A stretch of DNA of 64,000 nt, taken from Arenicola marina. Its lineage: Eukaryota > Annelida > Polychaeta > Arenicolidae. Below are positions 1 to 11,500 of this stretch, in pieces; position 1 is the first letter of the stretch, and each line of letters opens with the position of its first letter. The notes beneath the pieces were generated by a model. It was not told where the DNA came from. It did no database searches and was given only the letters and a program-made list of their open reading frames with translations. The position numbers and the translations under genes are program-made. The DNA is taken from contig OZ025258.1 of NCBI GenBank assembly GCA_964019135.1, forward strand, positions 32,110,186 through 32,174,185. The letters are read 5' to 3'.

Positions 1-1378
1 AGTCGCTCTGCCTCTTAGAGACAGTTTACGTTTGCCATATGCTTTTAAAATGTTTTCAAAATCCGTCAGTTTCTGATCGTAATTTAAAGAAACAATCTTT
101 GTTAAATCAACATTAAATTTAATTCCAAGTAGGGTGAATTCACTGACCCATTCCAAGGGAAAATCAGGGCAACGAGATTTGTCAGTGGGTCTCGATATAC
201 CAATAGTTACTGCCTTTGTCTTGTCAACATTAACACATAGACCAGAACAGTAAGAAAATAACTTCCGGATTTTTAAAGATCTTCTAAGAGATAATTCATT
301 ATTCTCAAGTAGTAAAAATGTGTCGTCTGCGTACTGACCTATAATATACTCTTTCCCATCGACCTAGATTCCTTTAATGGATATATGTGCCTTAATGGCA
401 TCAGCCAGGGGTTCTATTGCCAGAATGAATATATAAGGGGATACAGGGTCTCCCTGTCAGCAACCTCTACCTAGCGTAAAACCTTCCGAAATATGACCAT
501 TATTTATAACATAACTTATAGGCTCTTGATACATTAGTTTCAACCAATGAGTAAATGATTCGCCGAAGTCATAGTATTTCAGTAATTCCATCACGTACTT
601 CCAGTTTAAGGTATCGAAAGCTTTCTCGAAATCGACCAGTAATAACAGACCAGATTTATTATTATCGATAAGGTATTGCATCATGTCGAACAGTAATCGT
701 GTATTTTCCCCAATAAATCGGTCTTTCAAAAAAACCTTTTGATCTTGACTTATAATATCAGGTGAGATATTACGCAGTCTACGGCTACTCCAGCTAAGAT
801 CTTGTAATCGGCGTTCAATAACGAAATTGGTCGCCACTTCTTCAGTAACTGACTCGGCTTATCGCCCTTAGGTAAACAAGTAATGAGGCCCTGCCTCTGC
901 GTGACGGAAAGCCTATTTGCAATATAACTATATCTTAAGCTTCTATACACAAAATCACCTAAATCCGACCAATTTTTTTATTGAAATCTATCGGAAACCC
1001 GTCCAAACCCGGCGATTTATTATTCTTCATAGACCTCACAACTTCCTTGACTTCTTCCAAGGTAACATTGCCTTCTCATAGTTGCTTCTGTTCCATACTT
1101 AAGCGTTTCCCATTTTCAGGCTTTGAAAAGTATGACATGCATTCTTCTTGTCTCGGGTGCCGCACACTCGTATAGAGGTTGCGGTAAAATTTCCTTTGCT
1201 CAGTTAATATATCCTCTGGTGTTACAACCTCATTGTCGTCCACGATAAGTCTGTTTATAAGTTTACAAATATAAGTTCTGTTCTCTAAGTTGGCAAAATA
1301 CTGACTAGGCTTTTCATCCTCCTCAAAAATTTGGGCTCTACATCGTAACATCAAGTGATCAATTTCTGTCTGTGTCAT
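1..1378 (-). mobile_element. Decayed L1/Tx1-like LINE, reverse-transcriptase region
   Basis: Read on the minus strand from 1378 towards 1, three broken frames give consecutive parts of a non-LTR reverse transcriptase. Residues encoded at 1378-1076 match the region before the RT core (EKPSQYFANLE, then LYTSVRHP). Those at 950-750 contain ITCLPKGDKPSQLLKKWRPI followed by SLLNADYKI. Those at 837-457 contain LLLLVDFEKAFDTLNWKY, then a stop just before QGDPVSPYIF and, further on, GQYADDTFLLLE with the YADD catalytic motif. In-frame stops and frameshifts show that it is dead. The left end is cut by the window edge and no target-site duplication can be judged. The L1/Tx1 assignment is inferred from the motif spelling; another apurinic-endonuclease LINE clade is possible. 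Confidence 0.85.
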
Positions 1379-1449
1379 TGCGGCTATGTCTCACGTGTTG
1401 CACACATATATAATGAGTTCATGGCTACATTGGTTCCTATTATCTGACA

Positions 1450-1617
1450 TGAGGGTTTCATGCATGATAATGACAGTGATAAGAGAAAAATGCAAAGCCA
1501 CTTATTAAATTCAAGCGTATAATTTTATTTATGTTTCAGGATTTCATGCATGTTAATGACAGTGATAAGAGAAAAATGCAAAGCCACTTATTAAATTCAA
1601 GCGTATAATTTTATTTA
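1450..1617. repeat. Two-copy tandem duplication, about 86 bp
   Basis: The stretch starting TTCATGCATG at 1,457 recurs at 1,543 with only a few differences. Each copy ends in an AT-rich tail with AATTTTATTT. It lies between the LINE remnant and the presumed 3' end of the minus-strand Ly6/uPAR gene. Confidence 0.85.
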
Positions 1618-1639
1618 AATCCAATACATATTTGAAACT

Positions 1640-1850
1640 AAGCGTGCAGGGTGGACATCTGGTCCGGATCTGAAGTATGGTGGACGTCCGATCATTGTCT
1701 GAAGTGTGGTGCACATCTGGTAAAGACCAGAAGTAAAGTGGATATCTGGTCTGAATCTGGGGTATGGTGAACGTCTAGTTAGGATGCCCATGTGTGGCCA
1801 TGATCTGAAGTATGGTGGACATCTGGTACAGACCTAAAATTGGATAATAC
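1640..1850. repeat. Degenerate tandem repeat, roughly 35-40 bp period
   Basis: Variants of 'gtggacatctggt' and 'ctgaagtatggt' alternate about five times. Copies differ by substitutions and small indels, so this is an old array. Confidence 0.6.
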
Positions 1851-1994
1851 CGGTCATGAGTTTAAGCTAAATACTATCATTAAAAACTGCAAGTTTTGCA
1901 CCATTTTTCATCGGATAATTTAATATGTTAATTTTCATGACTAATATGCTTCGGTGTTCCATATCGTTTCCATGAATGACGTCCAATCAGTTAC

Positions 1995-2090
1995 CTTCCT
2001 GTGCGACGCCTGATGTTTTTTGGGCGAGCAGCCGGCAGGCGTCGTTGTGGGGTCCACAGCGAGATCCATGATGATAGCGACACAGGACTC
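1995..2090 (-). CDS. Possible 3' Cys-containing exon of Ly6/uPAR gene 2
   Basis: On the minus strand a good acceptor (CCCCCACAG) precedes 2,090 and a donor GTAACT follows 1,995. The 96-nt segment is open in the incoming phase 1 expected after the last linker exon of gene 2. It encodes a peptide beginning GVLCRYHHGSRCGPHNDAC and leaves phase 1. Its cysteine spacing is not that of an LU domain, so it would be a different C-terminal element. I see no terminal exon beyond it. It rests only on splice signals and phase compatibility and could be spurious. Confidence 0.35.
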
Positions 2091-2444
2091 CTGTGGGGGT
2101 CAGACTCTCCCTCGACCAACGTGTTAATTCTTTACATAAGACGACCAAGCTCTGCAACATAAACTAAACAAACACCCCTCGGAAAAAAATTGGAGGCATC
2201 AGGTAAGCGTCTGAAACGAAAAGAATATGCGACACATAGGCACAAAATGGCAGACAGAGATCAGTGTCATGTCAGATATAAAAGCCAGCCATCCTTCGCC
2301 TTGGACGTTCCCATACCAAGGCGTACTTACCGGCATTCTTCTTGCACTTACCTCTATGAAACACCACAGGAAATGTCAGCATCTTACCGATAATGTATGT
2401 CAGTTGAAATGAAACAGGTGGACTGATTGAAAACTTCCAAGTAC

Positions 2445-2516
2445 CTCCGTCTTCCACTGGCGTCGTAGTGTCAATCGGCAAAGGAGTTGTCTCCGCGCCA
2501 GGGTTAGCTGTGCACT
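2445..2516 (-). CDS. Gene 2, Pro/Thr-rich linker exon
   Basis: The 72-nt segment between acceptor ACCAG and donor GTACTT is phase 1 to phase 1. It encodes ECTANPGAETTPLPIDTTTP followed by VEDG. Equivalent exons starting with a single Cys and a Pro/Thr-rich stretch follow modules 6, 7 and 8 of gene 1. It may be an O-glycosylated stalk; that is inference. Confidence 0.7.
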
Positions 2517-5500
2517 CTGGTGACGAGAACGAGGCAACGTCAGTAAGTTCTCAGTGAATTCTTTGTGAAGAACGTTTAAATCATGTCCAACCAATATACA
2601 ACACTTACCCCACCTTTATAGGACACTGGGTATCGCTTTGTAACGGATATGGTGATATTTCCGCTGGCAATTACAGTCTAATATGGTGGTCCAAATCGTC
2701 TTTGATCTCGGTGTTGGCAAAACGTTTGGCATAGTTTTTTAACACTCACCTGGCATGGCATTGATCAGGTCGGCAAGATCATCGTTACAGTTGTCCGTGC
2801 CACAAGCCTTCTCGCACCTGTAGCCCTCACAAACCACATTGTCTTTCATGTCCTCAGCCACTCGGCTCTCCCGTTTGCACCTCTTGCTGATCCGCAGACT
2901 GAGACAGAACAACCGAGAGTCACGCATAATGTATGATCGTAATTGAGCTTTTATAACCTTATCGAATTAAGAATTACGATTGAACGGATTCCAGGCAGAT
3001 GATAGTGCCTTGATATTGACTAAGCAAGGCTTAGCATCGCTTACCATCAAATTGAAACAATACTCAAACCAAGAAGGTATTACTATGGTCAGATATGATC
3101 TTATTTTTACGACATCAGAATCCTACTAAATGTGCAAGGTGCTTACTTTCCCGTCTTGCGCTCACAGACGACCTTGGAGTAGCACATGTTGCCGTCTCTG
3201 CACTCCCGATCCTCACACTCAGCCTCGTTGTAAATGTTTTTGCATTGCTTGCAAACGATGCCTGAACACGAACAGAAGACAACAGGCGTTACGGGTGAGA
3301 CGCGGCTCTATTTAATTGCAATGGGCAAGATGATATAATATGATAGATGTGACCAATTGTAACTACTATCTTATATAACTAACTGTTGGGATTCATTGCA
3401 TGGTGCAGCTCATATAATATCATGTTATATCATCCTGTTATTTGTATCCTGATTGATAATTGGAATGATGGCTAGACCCCTAGGCCCGAGATACAACTAG
3501 GTGTGCTTACCTGGTGGACGGACTGGGCACGCTGCAAGCGGAAGAAAATAAGGGTTTATGAAAAGACAAGTAGCTTCAAATTGTGTGCAGTACATACCGC
3601 GTATCATTGCCACCTGCACCGCCCGCTTATATGATTACACTAGGTTCAATTACCCGGTGTTGAAAATACGCAACAATTGACATGTTTTAAGTTGGTGACA
3701 TAACGAGCTGACACAGAACCCATCGCTTTGTCAGGTAACGTATGCAATACTTTTTGACATGGTATTTTATAAAGGGGACAATTCAATTGTAAACTTTATG
3801 TATATATATGCCCTGATGGGCATGTATGATTTCGACATATTGCGGTGCACAAAAATGCCGATACGGACCAGACAAGTTCAATTATAGACTGTAAAAAATC
3901 CAGGCAGCGTGGGGTAAGATATTGTATTGCTACATATAAAGATGGGCAAGGCGACCCCCACCGCCCCGCCCCCTCCGTCTGTCGGTCAGCAGCAGTCCCA
4001 GTTGTGGCCACTACCAAGTGTGCCATCAGGACTTACCCAGAGTGTTAAATAGGTTTGTGGTGTCAAGGTTGCAGAAGTCGCTGTCACAAGCCAGGGAGCA
4101 GTTGTCCCGGTCCTGACACTGGATAACGTTCATGGTTCCAACGGTTTCATGATCGAAGCTAATGCAGCGCTTCTTGTATCGGACGCTGTGGAAAGAAGTC
4201 GGCAAAGATAAGTGTGGCTGATCTGGAGCCAGGCGGGGTCACATCACCAAAGACTCGCACCTACCTCCTGTAAAGACAACCGTCGCCAATGTGTGCAGAT
4301 TGTACCACTGTCAAAAATGCGTCGTTCCGCAGCACAACCATGCCATGCTGTTAACAATTAGCGCCTGGTTGCAATGTTAATGTAAACGAATCAAGCGACT
4401 CATTCTATACCTTTCGCCAGGTCGGTCACATGTGATCTTGGAGAAACACACTTGATTCCTTCCGCAGGTCTTCGGTTGGTCTTGGTAGCGACAATCCACC
4501 TCGGTGTCTTCTTCATCACACACTGAACACACGGGGCCTATGGGGATATAAACATCAAGGTTAGGACCGCCCAACAACACACGATGAAACAATAAAGTGG
4601 ATCATAACGAAGTGGAAAGGTTTTAACATAATGAATAACATACATATTATGTATGACCAACTATGTTTCTTGCGAAAAGAATACTCGGCAATTGTGACGT
4701 TAAAGGCATTGACATCAGTGCAATAATATCTTACTAGATTCAATGGATAAAATGTACTTACCTACAGCAGGCAACGGGCACGCTGAAAAATAAAACACAA
4801 ATATCGTTTAATAAACATGGCAAACCAAAGCCCATCACCATCGTCGTACCATGTCCACGTCATGCAGCCAAAACGGATGCATTCGCATGCAACTGAGCAA
4901 TGAAAGATGACGCTACAATGTCATATGTCACCTGATGATTACGAACTAGCCAACAGACAAGCCACGTTATACAGAGTAGTTACTCACCCAGCACCGTGCC
5001 CACCAGGCCGGCTGTGTTTTCATTGCAGGCTTCAGTCTCAGAGGTGCAGTAAAAGGCACACTTGTTGTTGTTGATAGTCTCACAGACTGGTACACCAATA
5101 GTTGGTTGGGTGCCGATGCATCCTTTCTTGATGAGGCTTGTCCTGTGCGCGAACAAACAGTTTGCTATCAGATGTTAATGTCTTGGTACTTTGTCTAACA
5201 GAGCGTCAATTTCACATGCGTATAATGTTGGTTGTCTTATGTCACGGTATGTAATGGAGGTTTGTAGCAAATGAACCATTTCACTACAGTCTTGCCAGTT
5301 GTATTTTGGGAACAACATGTAATGACAGATGAAACATTTGGCTTGTTGTGGTTGTGGTTCTGAGCTCGTATGGAGACCTGACGTGGAGTACGTACCCATT
5401 GCTGAGACATCGAATGCTGGTCTGGCACACCTGGTTGGGGTTGCACCGAACCAGAGGTTCCGCATCGCATGCCACCTCGTCCTCTCCTTCCAAACAGCTG

Positions 5501-8500
5501 TGACACATGGGGCCTAGAGGAGAACCACACTTTCACACATAACACCTGTGATAACTCCAGTCTTTCGGGAATATTAGATATCCATCAACAGGAAACACCC
5601 TTTAGCTTAAGCACACTTTGATTGTCGTCATGCTCAGTATTACGTATTTAGGTCTGAATATTATATCTGAATCCATATATTTCCAACAAGGAATACACAT
5701 TTCACAATTCACGTTGTCCACTTGTCAAATACCGATGTAGTTTCTAGCAACGACTGCTCGTCTCATATCAATACACTTATTAGAAGGCAGTACTCACCAT
5801 CAGATCGTTCTGGGCACGCTGTAGGTGTAAAAGGTAGACACACTTAATTAAACGCCATAATCATACAAATGATGAAGATTAGATTGAAAACAACATTACG
5901 TTATCTACATGCTGTGGAACTATTCAGACGTCACAAAGAAATCTTTCAATGTGCAACAGAAATACAGAGCAATGGTTCATATGTACACAGCCTAGGCGCA
6001 ATCATGTGACACATTTAACAATACAAATTAATTATGGAATGTATGTTGTAATAGGAACTAAGAACTCCAATGGCTTCAACATAAGTAATGAACGAAATGG
6101 AGCAGCCTCATTTGTTTGTCTATTTTAGTCTGAGGTCCATGTTGTAGGTGACAGAAGGCAAAGCCTAGAAGACACCTTGGGAGGAGTTCGCCTTTACTCC
6201 GGGGGGAGTCCGTCTTTACTCACTGAGAGCTTCTGAAATGGCGTCGAAGTGGTCGCCGTTACACAGCTGTCCGTCACAGAAGGAGGAACACTTGGTGTCA
6301 GAAAGGCAGGACACGGGTCCGTTAACATCGTTGGGAGGGATGGAACTTACGCAGCCCTTCTTCAAGAAGAACCTGAAACAATTATGACACTCTTAAACTT
6401 TGATGTTTTTTCCTGCGTCCTAGATACATGACCAAATAACAGACGGGAAGTTTACATCGCCTCGCGTATGTATCTTTCAGGGGTTATTATCTGACCAAAC
6501 TCACCCTTCAGCAGTACACCTGACGACTGTCTGGCAGACCTGGTTGGGGTTACACTGCTCCGTGCTCCCCTGTGACATGCACTCCTCCTCGCTGCTGGCC
6601 TCCTCACAGGTGTGACACGTGATACCTTCCGGTCGTCTCGGACAAGCTGCAAGTCATCGACATGGAATATATGACAGCGATTGACAGGTTTTTACTTTTA
6701 CATATTTTTACATATGATGACTACTCATTTTATTTTAGATTCACTGGGCATGCTATGTGTTCTTGCGAGTGTTAACTCCCTAATGCATTGTACACTTCAC
6801 ACAAATATGACACTTTTATTCCAAAAATCGACAGTGGGCATTGCGAATTTTCAAAACTGCCTTCTCCTCCCCCACCTCTTCCATGCCCCTCTTTATAGAG
6901 TGCTGTCCTTAGTGTACATGATATTAGTGGTGAGCAGCTTAGTTCACTGCATCTTGTCCTGATTGTTTCAGATACACGGATCATGTATCTCTGTCATTCT
7001 TCATTCTAATATGAGACCCTACAAATGAGCTGTTGGACTCACACAAATCATTGTCAATGGCGGGCTTGTCGTCATCGTTGCATTCATCCGTGTCGCAGTA
7101 GATGACGCAGTTGGTAAGGTCCGTGCAGACGGCGATGCCGGTGTTGACATCGGCAGGATCGATGGATCCGACACAACCCTTCTTCATGACGATCCTGGGT
7201 ACACACCATGGTGACGTCACATGAGTGAGGAACATTCATGCACTTCTATATGACTCGACATTCAATTAGATTTCGTTATTCTGAACTCATTGAACTTTGT
7301 TTGAATAATATATAGCAATTATTAAGGTTACTAATGTTGTGAGATCGCCCTATGTCCTTGACCTTGCTGAACTCCACTGGTTTCGCAGCAATGGGAACAG
7401 TTATGTTCCTTCTGTCTTCGGGGGTAAATTGAAAAGAAAGTCAGAATCAACAACAGGATCGCTTGTACACCGGACAGCGGTCTGGCAGACTTGGCTGGAG
7501 CTACGCTATTTGTCGAGTACTGATCCATCGCTTGTACACCGGACAGCGGTCTGGCAGACTTGGCTGGAACTACGCTATTTCTCGAGTACTTACCCATCGC
7601 TTGTACACCGGACAGCGGTCTGGCAGACTTGGCTGGAGCTACGCTATTTGTCGAGTACTTACCCATCGCTTGTACACCGGACAGCGGTCTGGCAGACTTG
7701 GCTGGAGCTACGCTATTTGTCGAGTACTGACCCATCGCTTGTACACCGGACAGCGGTCTGGCAGACTTGGCTGGAACTACGCTATTTCTCGAGTACTTAC
7801 CCATCGCTTGTACACCGGACAGCGGTCTGGCAGACTTGGCTGGAGCTACGCTATTTGTCGAGTACTTACCCATCGCTTGTACACCGGACAGCGGTCTGGC
7901 AGACTTGGCTGGAGCTACGCTATTTGTCGAGTACTTACCCATCGCTTGTACACCGGACAGCGGTCTGGCAGACTTGGCTGGAGCTACGCTATTTGTCGAG
8001 TACTTACCCATCGCTTGTACACCGGACAGCGGTCTGGCAGACTTGGCTGGGGTTACACTGTTCCGGGGCACCCTGAGCATTGCAGGCAGCCTCATCGATG
8101 GCATCCGCACACGTGTGGCACGTGATTCCTGTCAGCCAATGGAATCACGCCATACATATAGAAAACAAGCATCACCATTGGGTCCCGTAATAGGGAGAAG
8201 TGGGTAACATGACGTAGATCCCAATATAGTATTACATTATTCCCCTCCACCAAGTCCACAAGGACTAGCCCCCCTCCCCCCACCCCCCATGCCCGCCTGA
8301 TCAGAGCACATTCGCTGTTTACATATACATATTACATTTAGATCAACCAATGCCTCGATTTAAAACTTTAAAGTTACATGTGGAGCTGGCCGTTGCAACG
8401 GCTGTACCAAAATAAACATAAACAGGAAATGTTACCTTTGACCATAAGCAGTGTCAACGGCCACCGCCAAAGAAAAAGTGGCGTTCCGGACGCTTCTATT

Positions 8501-11500
8501 GTCTCATATAATTTAGCGCTTGGGCCGCCTGTCGGTGGCACCGGTAAACGACTTGTGTACTCACGTTTATGACGTTTCAAATCAGCACAAGTTTTCATTT
8601 TTGTGGCGGACAATTCATGAATTTGAAATGTTTTGCTCATTGGCAGATAATTGGTGAGCGATATGGTAGGTGTTTATTGTCTGTTATGAACCTTAAGGCC
8701 TTAGGTTTGTGTTCTCATACGCAAATTTGGCATTCAAAAACAGCGAAACAACTCCACATGCAACTTTAATAAAAAGGGTTACTTACCCTCAGCTTTTCTC
8801 GAGCAATCTGTCGTTGGGGAGAAAGAAGTGAAATGTCATTAACGTTGATGCAATCATATGTATGTTTAGATTATTTTATTGCGACTGAAATGAACGAAAT
8901 ACATGTATTCCACGGTATAAGTAGTGCGTTGTCCAGCCTGTGCGATATAAGATGTGTTAATGTAAGCATTCGCTGAGGGTATCCAACGCTGTCACTCTAT
9001 AACTGTGGTTAATGTAAGCACTCACTGAGGGTGTCCAACACTGTCACTTTATAACTGTGGTTAATGTAAGCACTTACTGAGGATGTTCAACACTGTCATT
9101 CGATAACTGTGGTTAATGTAAGCACTTACTGAGGGTATCCAACACTGACATTCGATAACTGTGGTTAATGTAAGCACTCACTGAGAGTGTCCATCACTGT
9201 CACTCCTGTGTTTTGGTTACAGTTGTCGCTGTCGCAGTAGTAGGCACAGTTCGTGTTGCTGACATCAGTGCACTCGACTTGATCCAGGGCCCCCTTCTTT
9301 GAGCTGACGCACCCCTTCTTTACGAAGAACCTGTCAAGGTAGAAACAACGGTTATGATTGCTCTGTTCCCGTGGTTATAGTGTCTGTCTGCTGTCACTAT
9401 GATTAACCTTGCGCTTGAGTGATATTCGGTAGACGTTGGTAACCAGAAAGCTAGAAGGTATATTTGGTACTGTGACGAACGTTGAGTGCTCGGTGACGTC
9501 TGAATGCTCTGTGTAATGCTGTCGTACTTACCCTTCGGTGGTACAGCGGATGCTGGTCTGGCACACCTGGTTGGGGTTACATTCGACCGCCGTGTTGAGG
9601 GCGTTACAGGCGGCCTCGTCGACGGAACCGGGACAGGACTGACACGTGGGACCTGTGACGTCATCATATACATGTCACGTGTCTCGTTATATACGATGCA
9701 TTTACAGAAAGTACGTGAGCAAATGTCTATGTACTTTTCTTGGAGGCTTAGCAATTTCAGTATTTAGGATCGTTATCGCCAAAAGAAGTACACTGACATC
9801 GTGAAAGGCCTAACTCTCTTGTGTCTTACGTACATGCTCACGTAGAGAGCTTTGGTCCAAGCCATTCTTCCAGCGTCTCTTAACCTAGTGCAGTTGTAGC
9901 CTTACCTAGGGCGGGGGCACTGTTATACGAATCTGGTGGGAGGGGGAGGGGGGCGTTCCGCAGGTACCCCTTGATGCCTGAGGGAGCGGACATTTGTGAT
10001 GAAACAGATACCCCTATTACTTATATATCTTTATTCGTACACGGAGTACAGATGGCAGTCACAGAGAACAAAAAAAGAGCAAAAAAGAAATTCAGAGAAC
10101 AAAAAAAACAGAACAAAAAGAAATTCAGAGGAACGTAAAAAAAAAAAACACACACACACACAAAACCGGTTTAGGTCTGTGCTACTCAGTGCATAAATAC
10201 TCGATGATGTCATTTATGCCTTCATTTTCGTCAGAACCTGTATTTTGTGCCCTTAATTGCAAAAATTCCTTTATGGCACTGACACGCATTAAATCTTCTT
10301 CCGTGGCGCGATCACAATGATTTAAGAGTGAGTTCGATAAGGTAAATCAAATAGTCTGCGTATCGCCTTCCGCCAAGCTATATAAAACGATTGACATGCC
10401 GTAGACGAGAAATCCCATAATTGGCACCCATAAGCCGACATACATAAAACCTTGAATAAATCATATTTAACGTTATGCTGCACATGTTTAAACTGAGCTA
10501 TAAAGACGCTTACTTTGCGATAGAATGCGTTGAGGGTGTTATGGACACCTCCATCGTCTTTAGTAGAGTTGATGGGATTAACCAAATGTACAGCCGTTTT
10601 GGGGGATATTAACAGCATGCCCTCAAAAGCTATTTTGGTATTTGAAAGATCAACGCTACTATAAATATCAATAGTTGACTCTTCTTGTGATTGAATTTAA
10701 TATCATACTCGTTTGCAAAGTCACTTGCTATGCTTAACATGGCTTCAAGAGCATGTCTACTTGGAGCAAGTACAACTAAGTCATCTGCATATGCCAAGGC
10801 ACCGACAAAGATGTGGCCAATGTGGCACCCAAGGCCCGAGTTTTTTAATCGTTCTATCAGTTTGTCACAATAGACACAGTACAGAATAGGAGACATTACA
10901 CCACCTTGTTTAACGCCGTTGCTCACAGTGAACGCAGGACTAACGAAATTAGCCCATTGCACTCGCACACTCTGATTAGTGTACAGCACTGCAAGGAACC
11001 TGGCAATGACGGGACATATCCTCCTTTCAATAAGAGTCTTAAACAGTTTTATATAATTTACACAATCAAAAGCTTTACTTGCATCTAATAACACTGTATA
11101 TACACCACCTCCACCATTCATATAGTATTGTATCACCTCTGTGTAGACAAAGGTGCACTGCGAGGTAGAATGGCCCTTTTTAAACCCATACTGTTGGTCA
11201 CAGAATTTAAATATATGCTCAGTTTTCTTCAGAATGATATGATCTAAGGGCTTGCCTAATACGCTACTGATTGCAATACCTCTGTAATTCGACTCTATGC
11301 GTTCATAGAGCGGGTTGCCGCGACAAAATACCCGTTACGAGCTGGCGGATTTTGGCCGCAAAATGCTTCGACTGAGCGGATTTTAGCGGCCATACCGCGG
11401 AACTCCCCCACTCACCGCAATGTACTAAGTACCCCCTCGGGCCATACATTGTGCGGCTGCCCGGCTGACAACCGCCCACAGCAATGTACCAGGTACCCCC

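Noticed and set aside
7331..8207. Long frames on both strands across 7.3-8.2 kb
   Set aside because: They are by-products of the 69-bp array. The real coding content is LU exon A at 8,008-8,128, in a frame that is not kept across the array.
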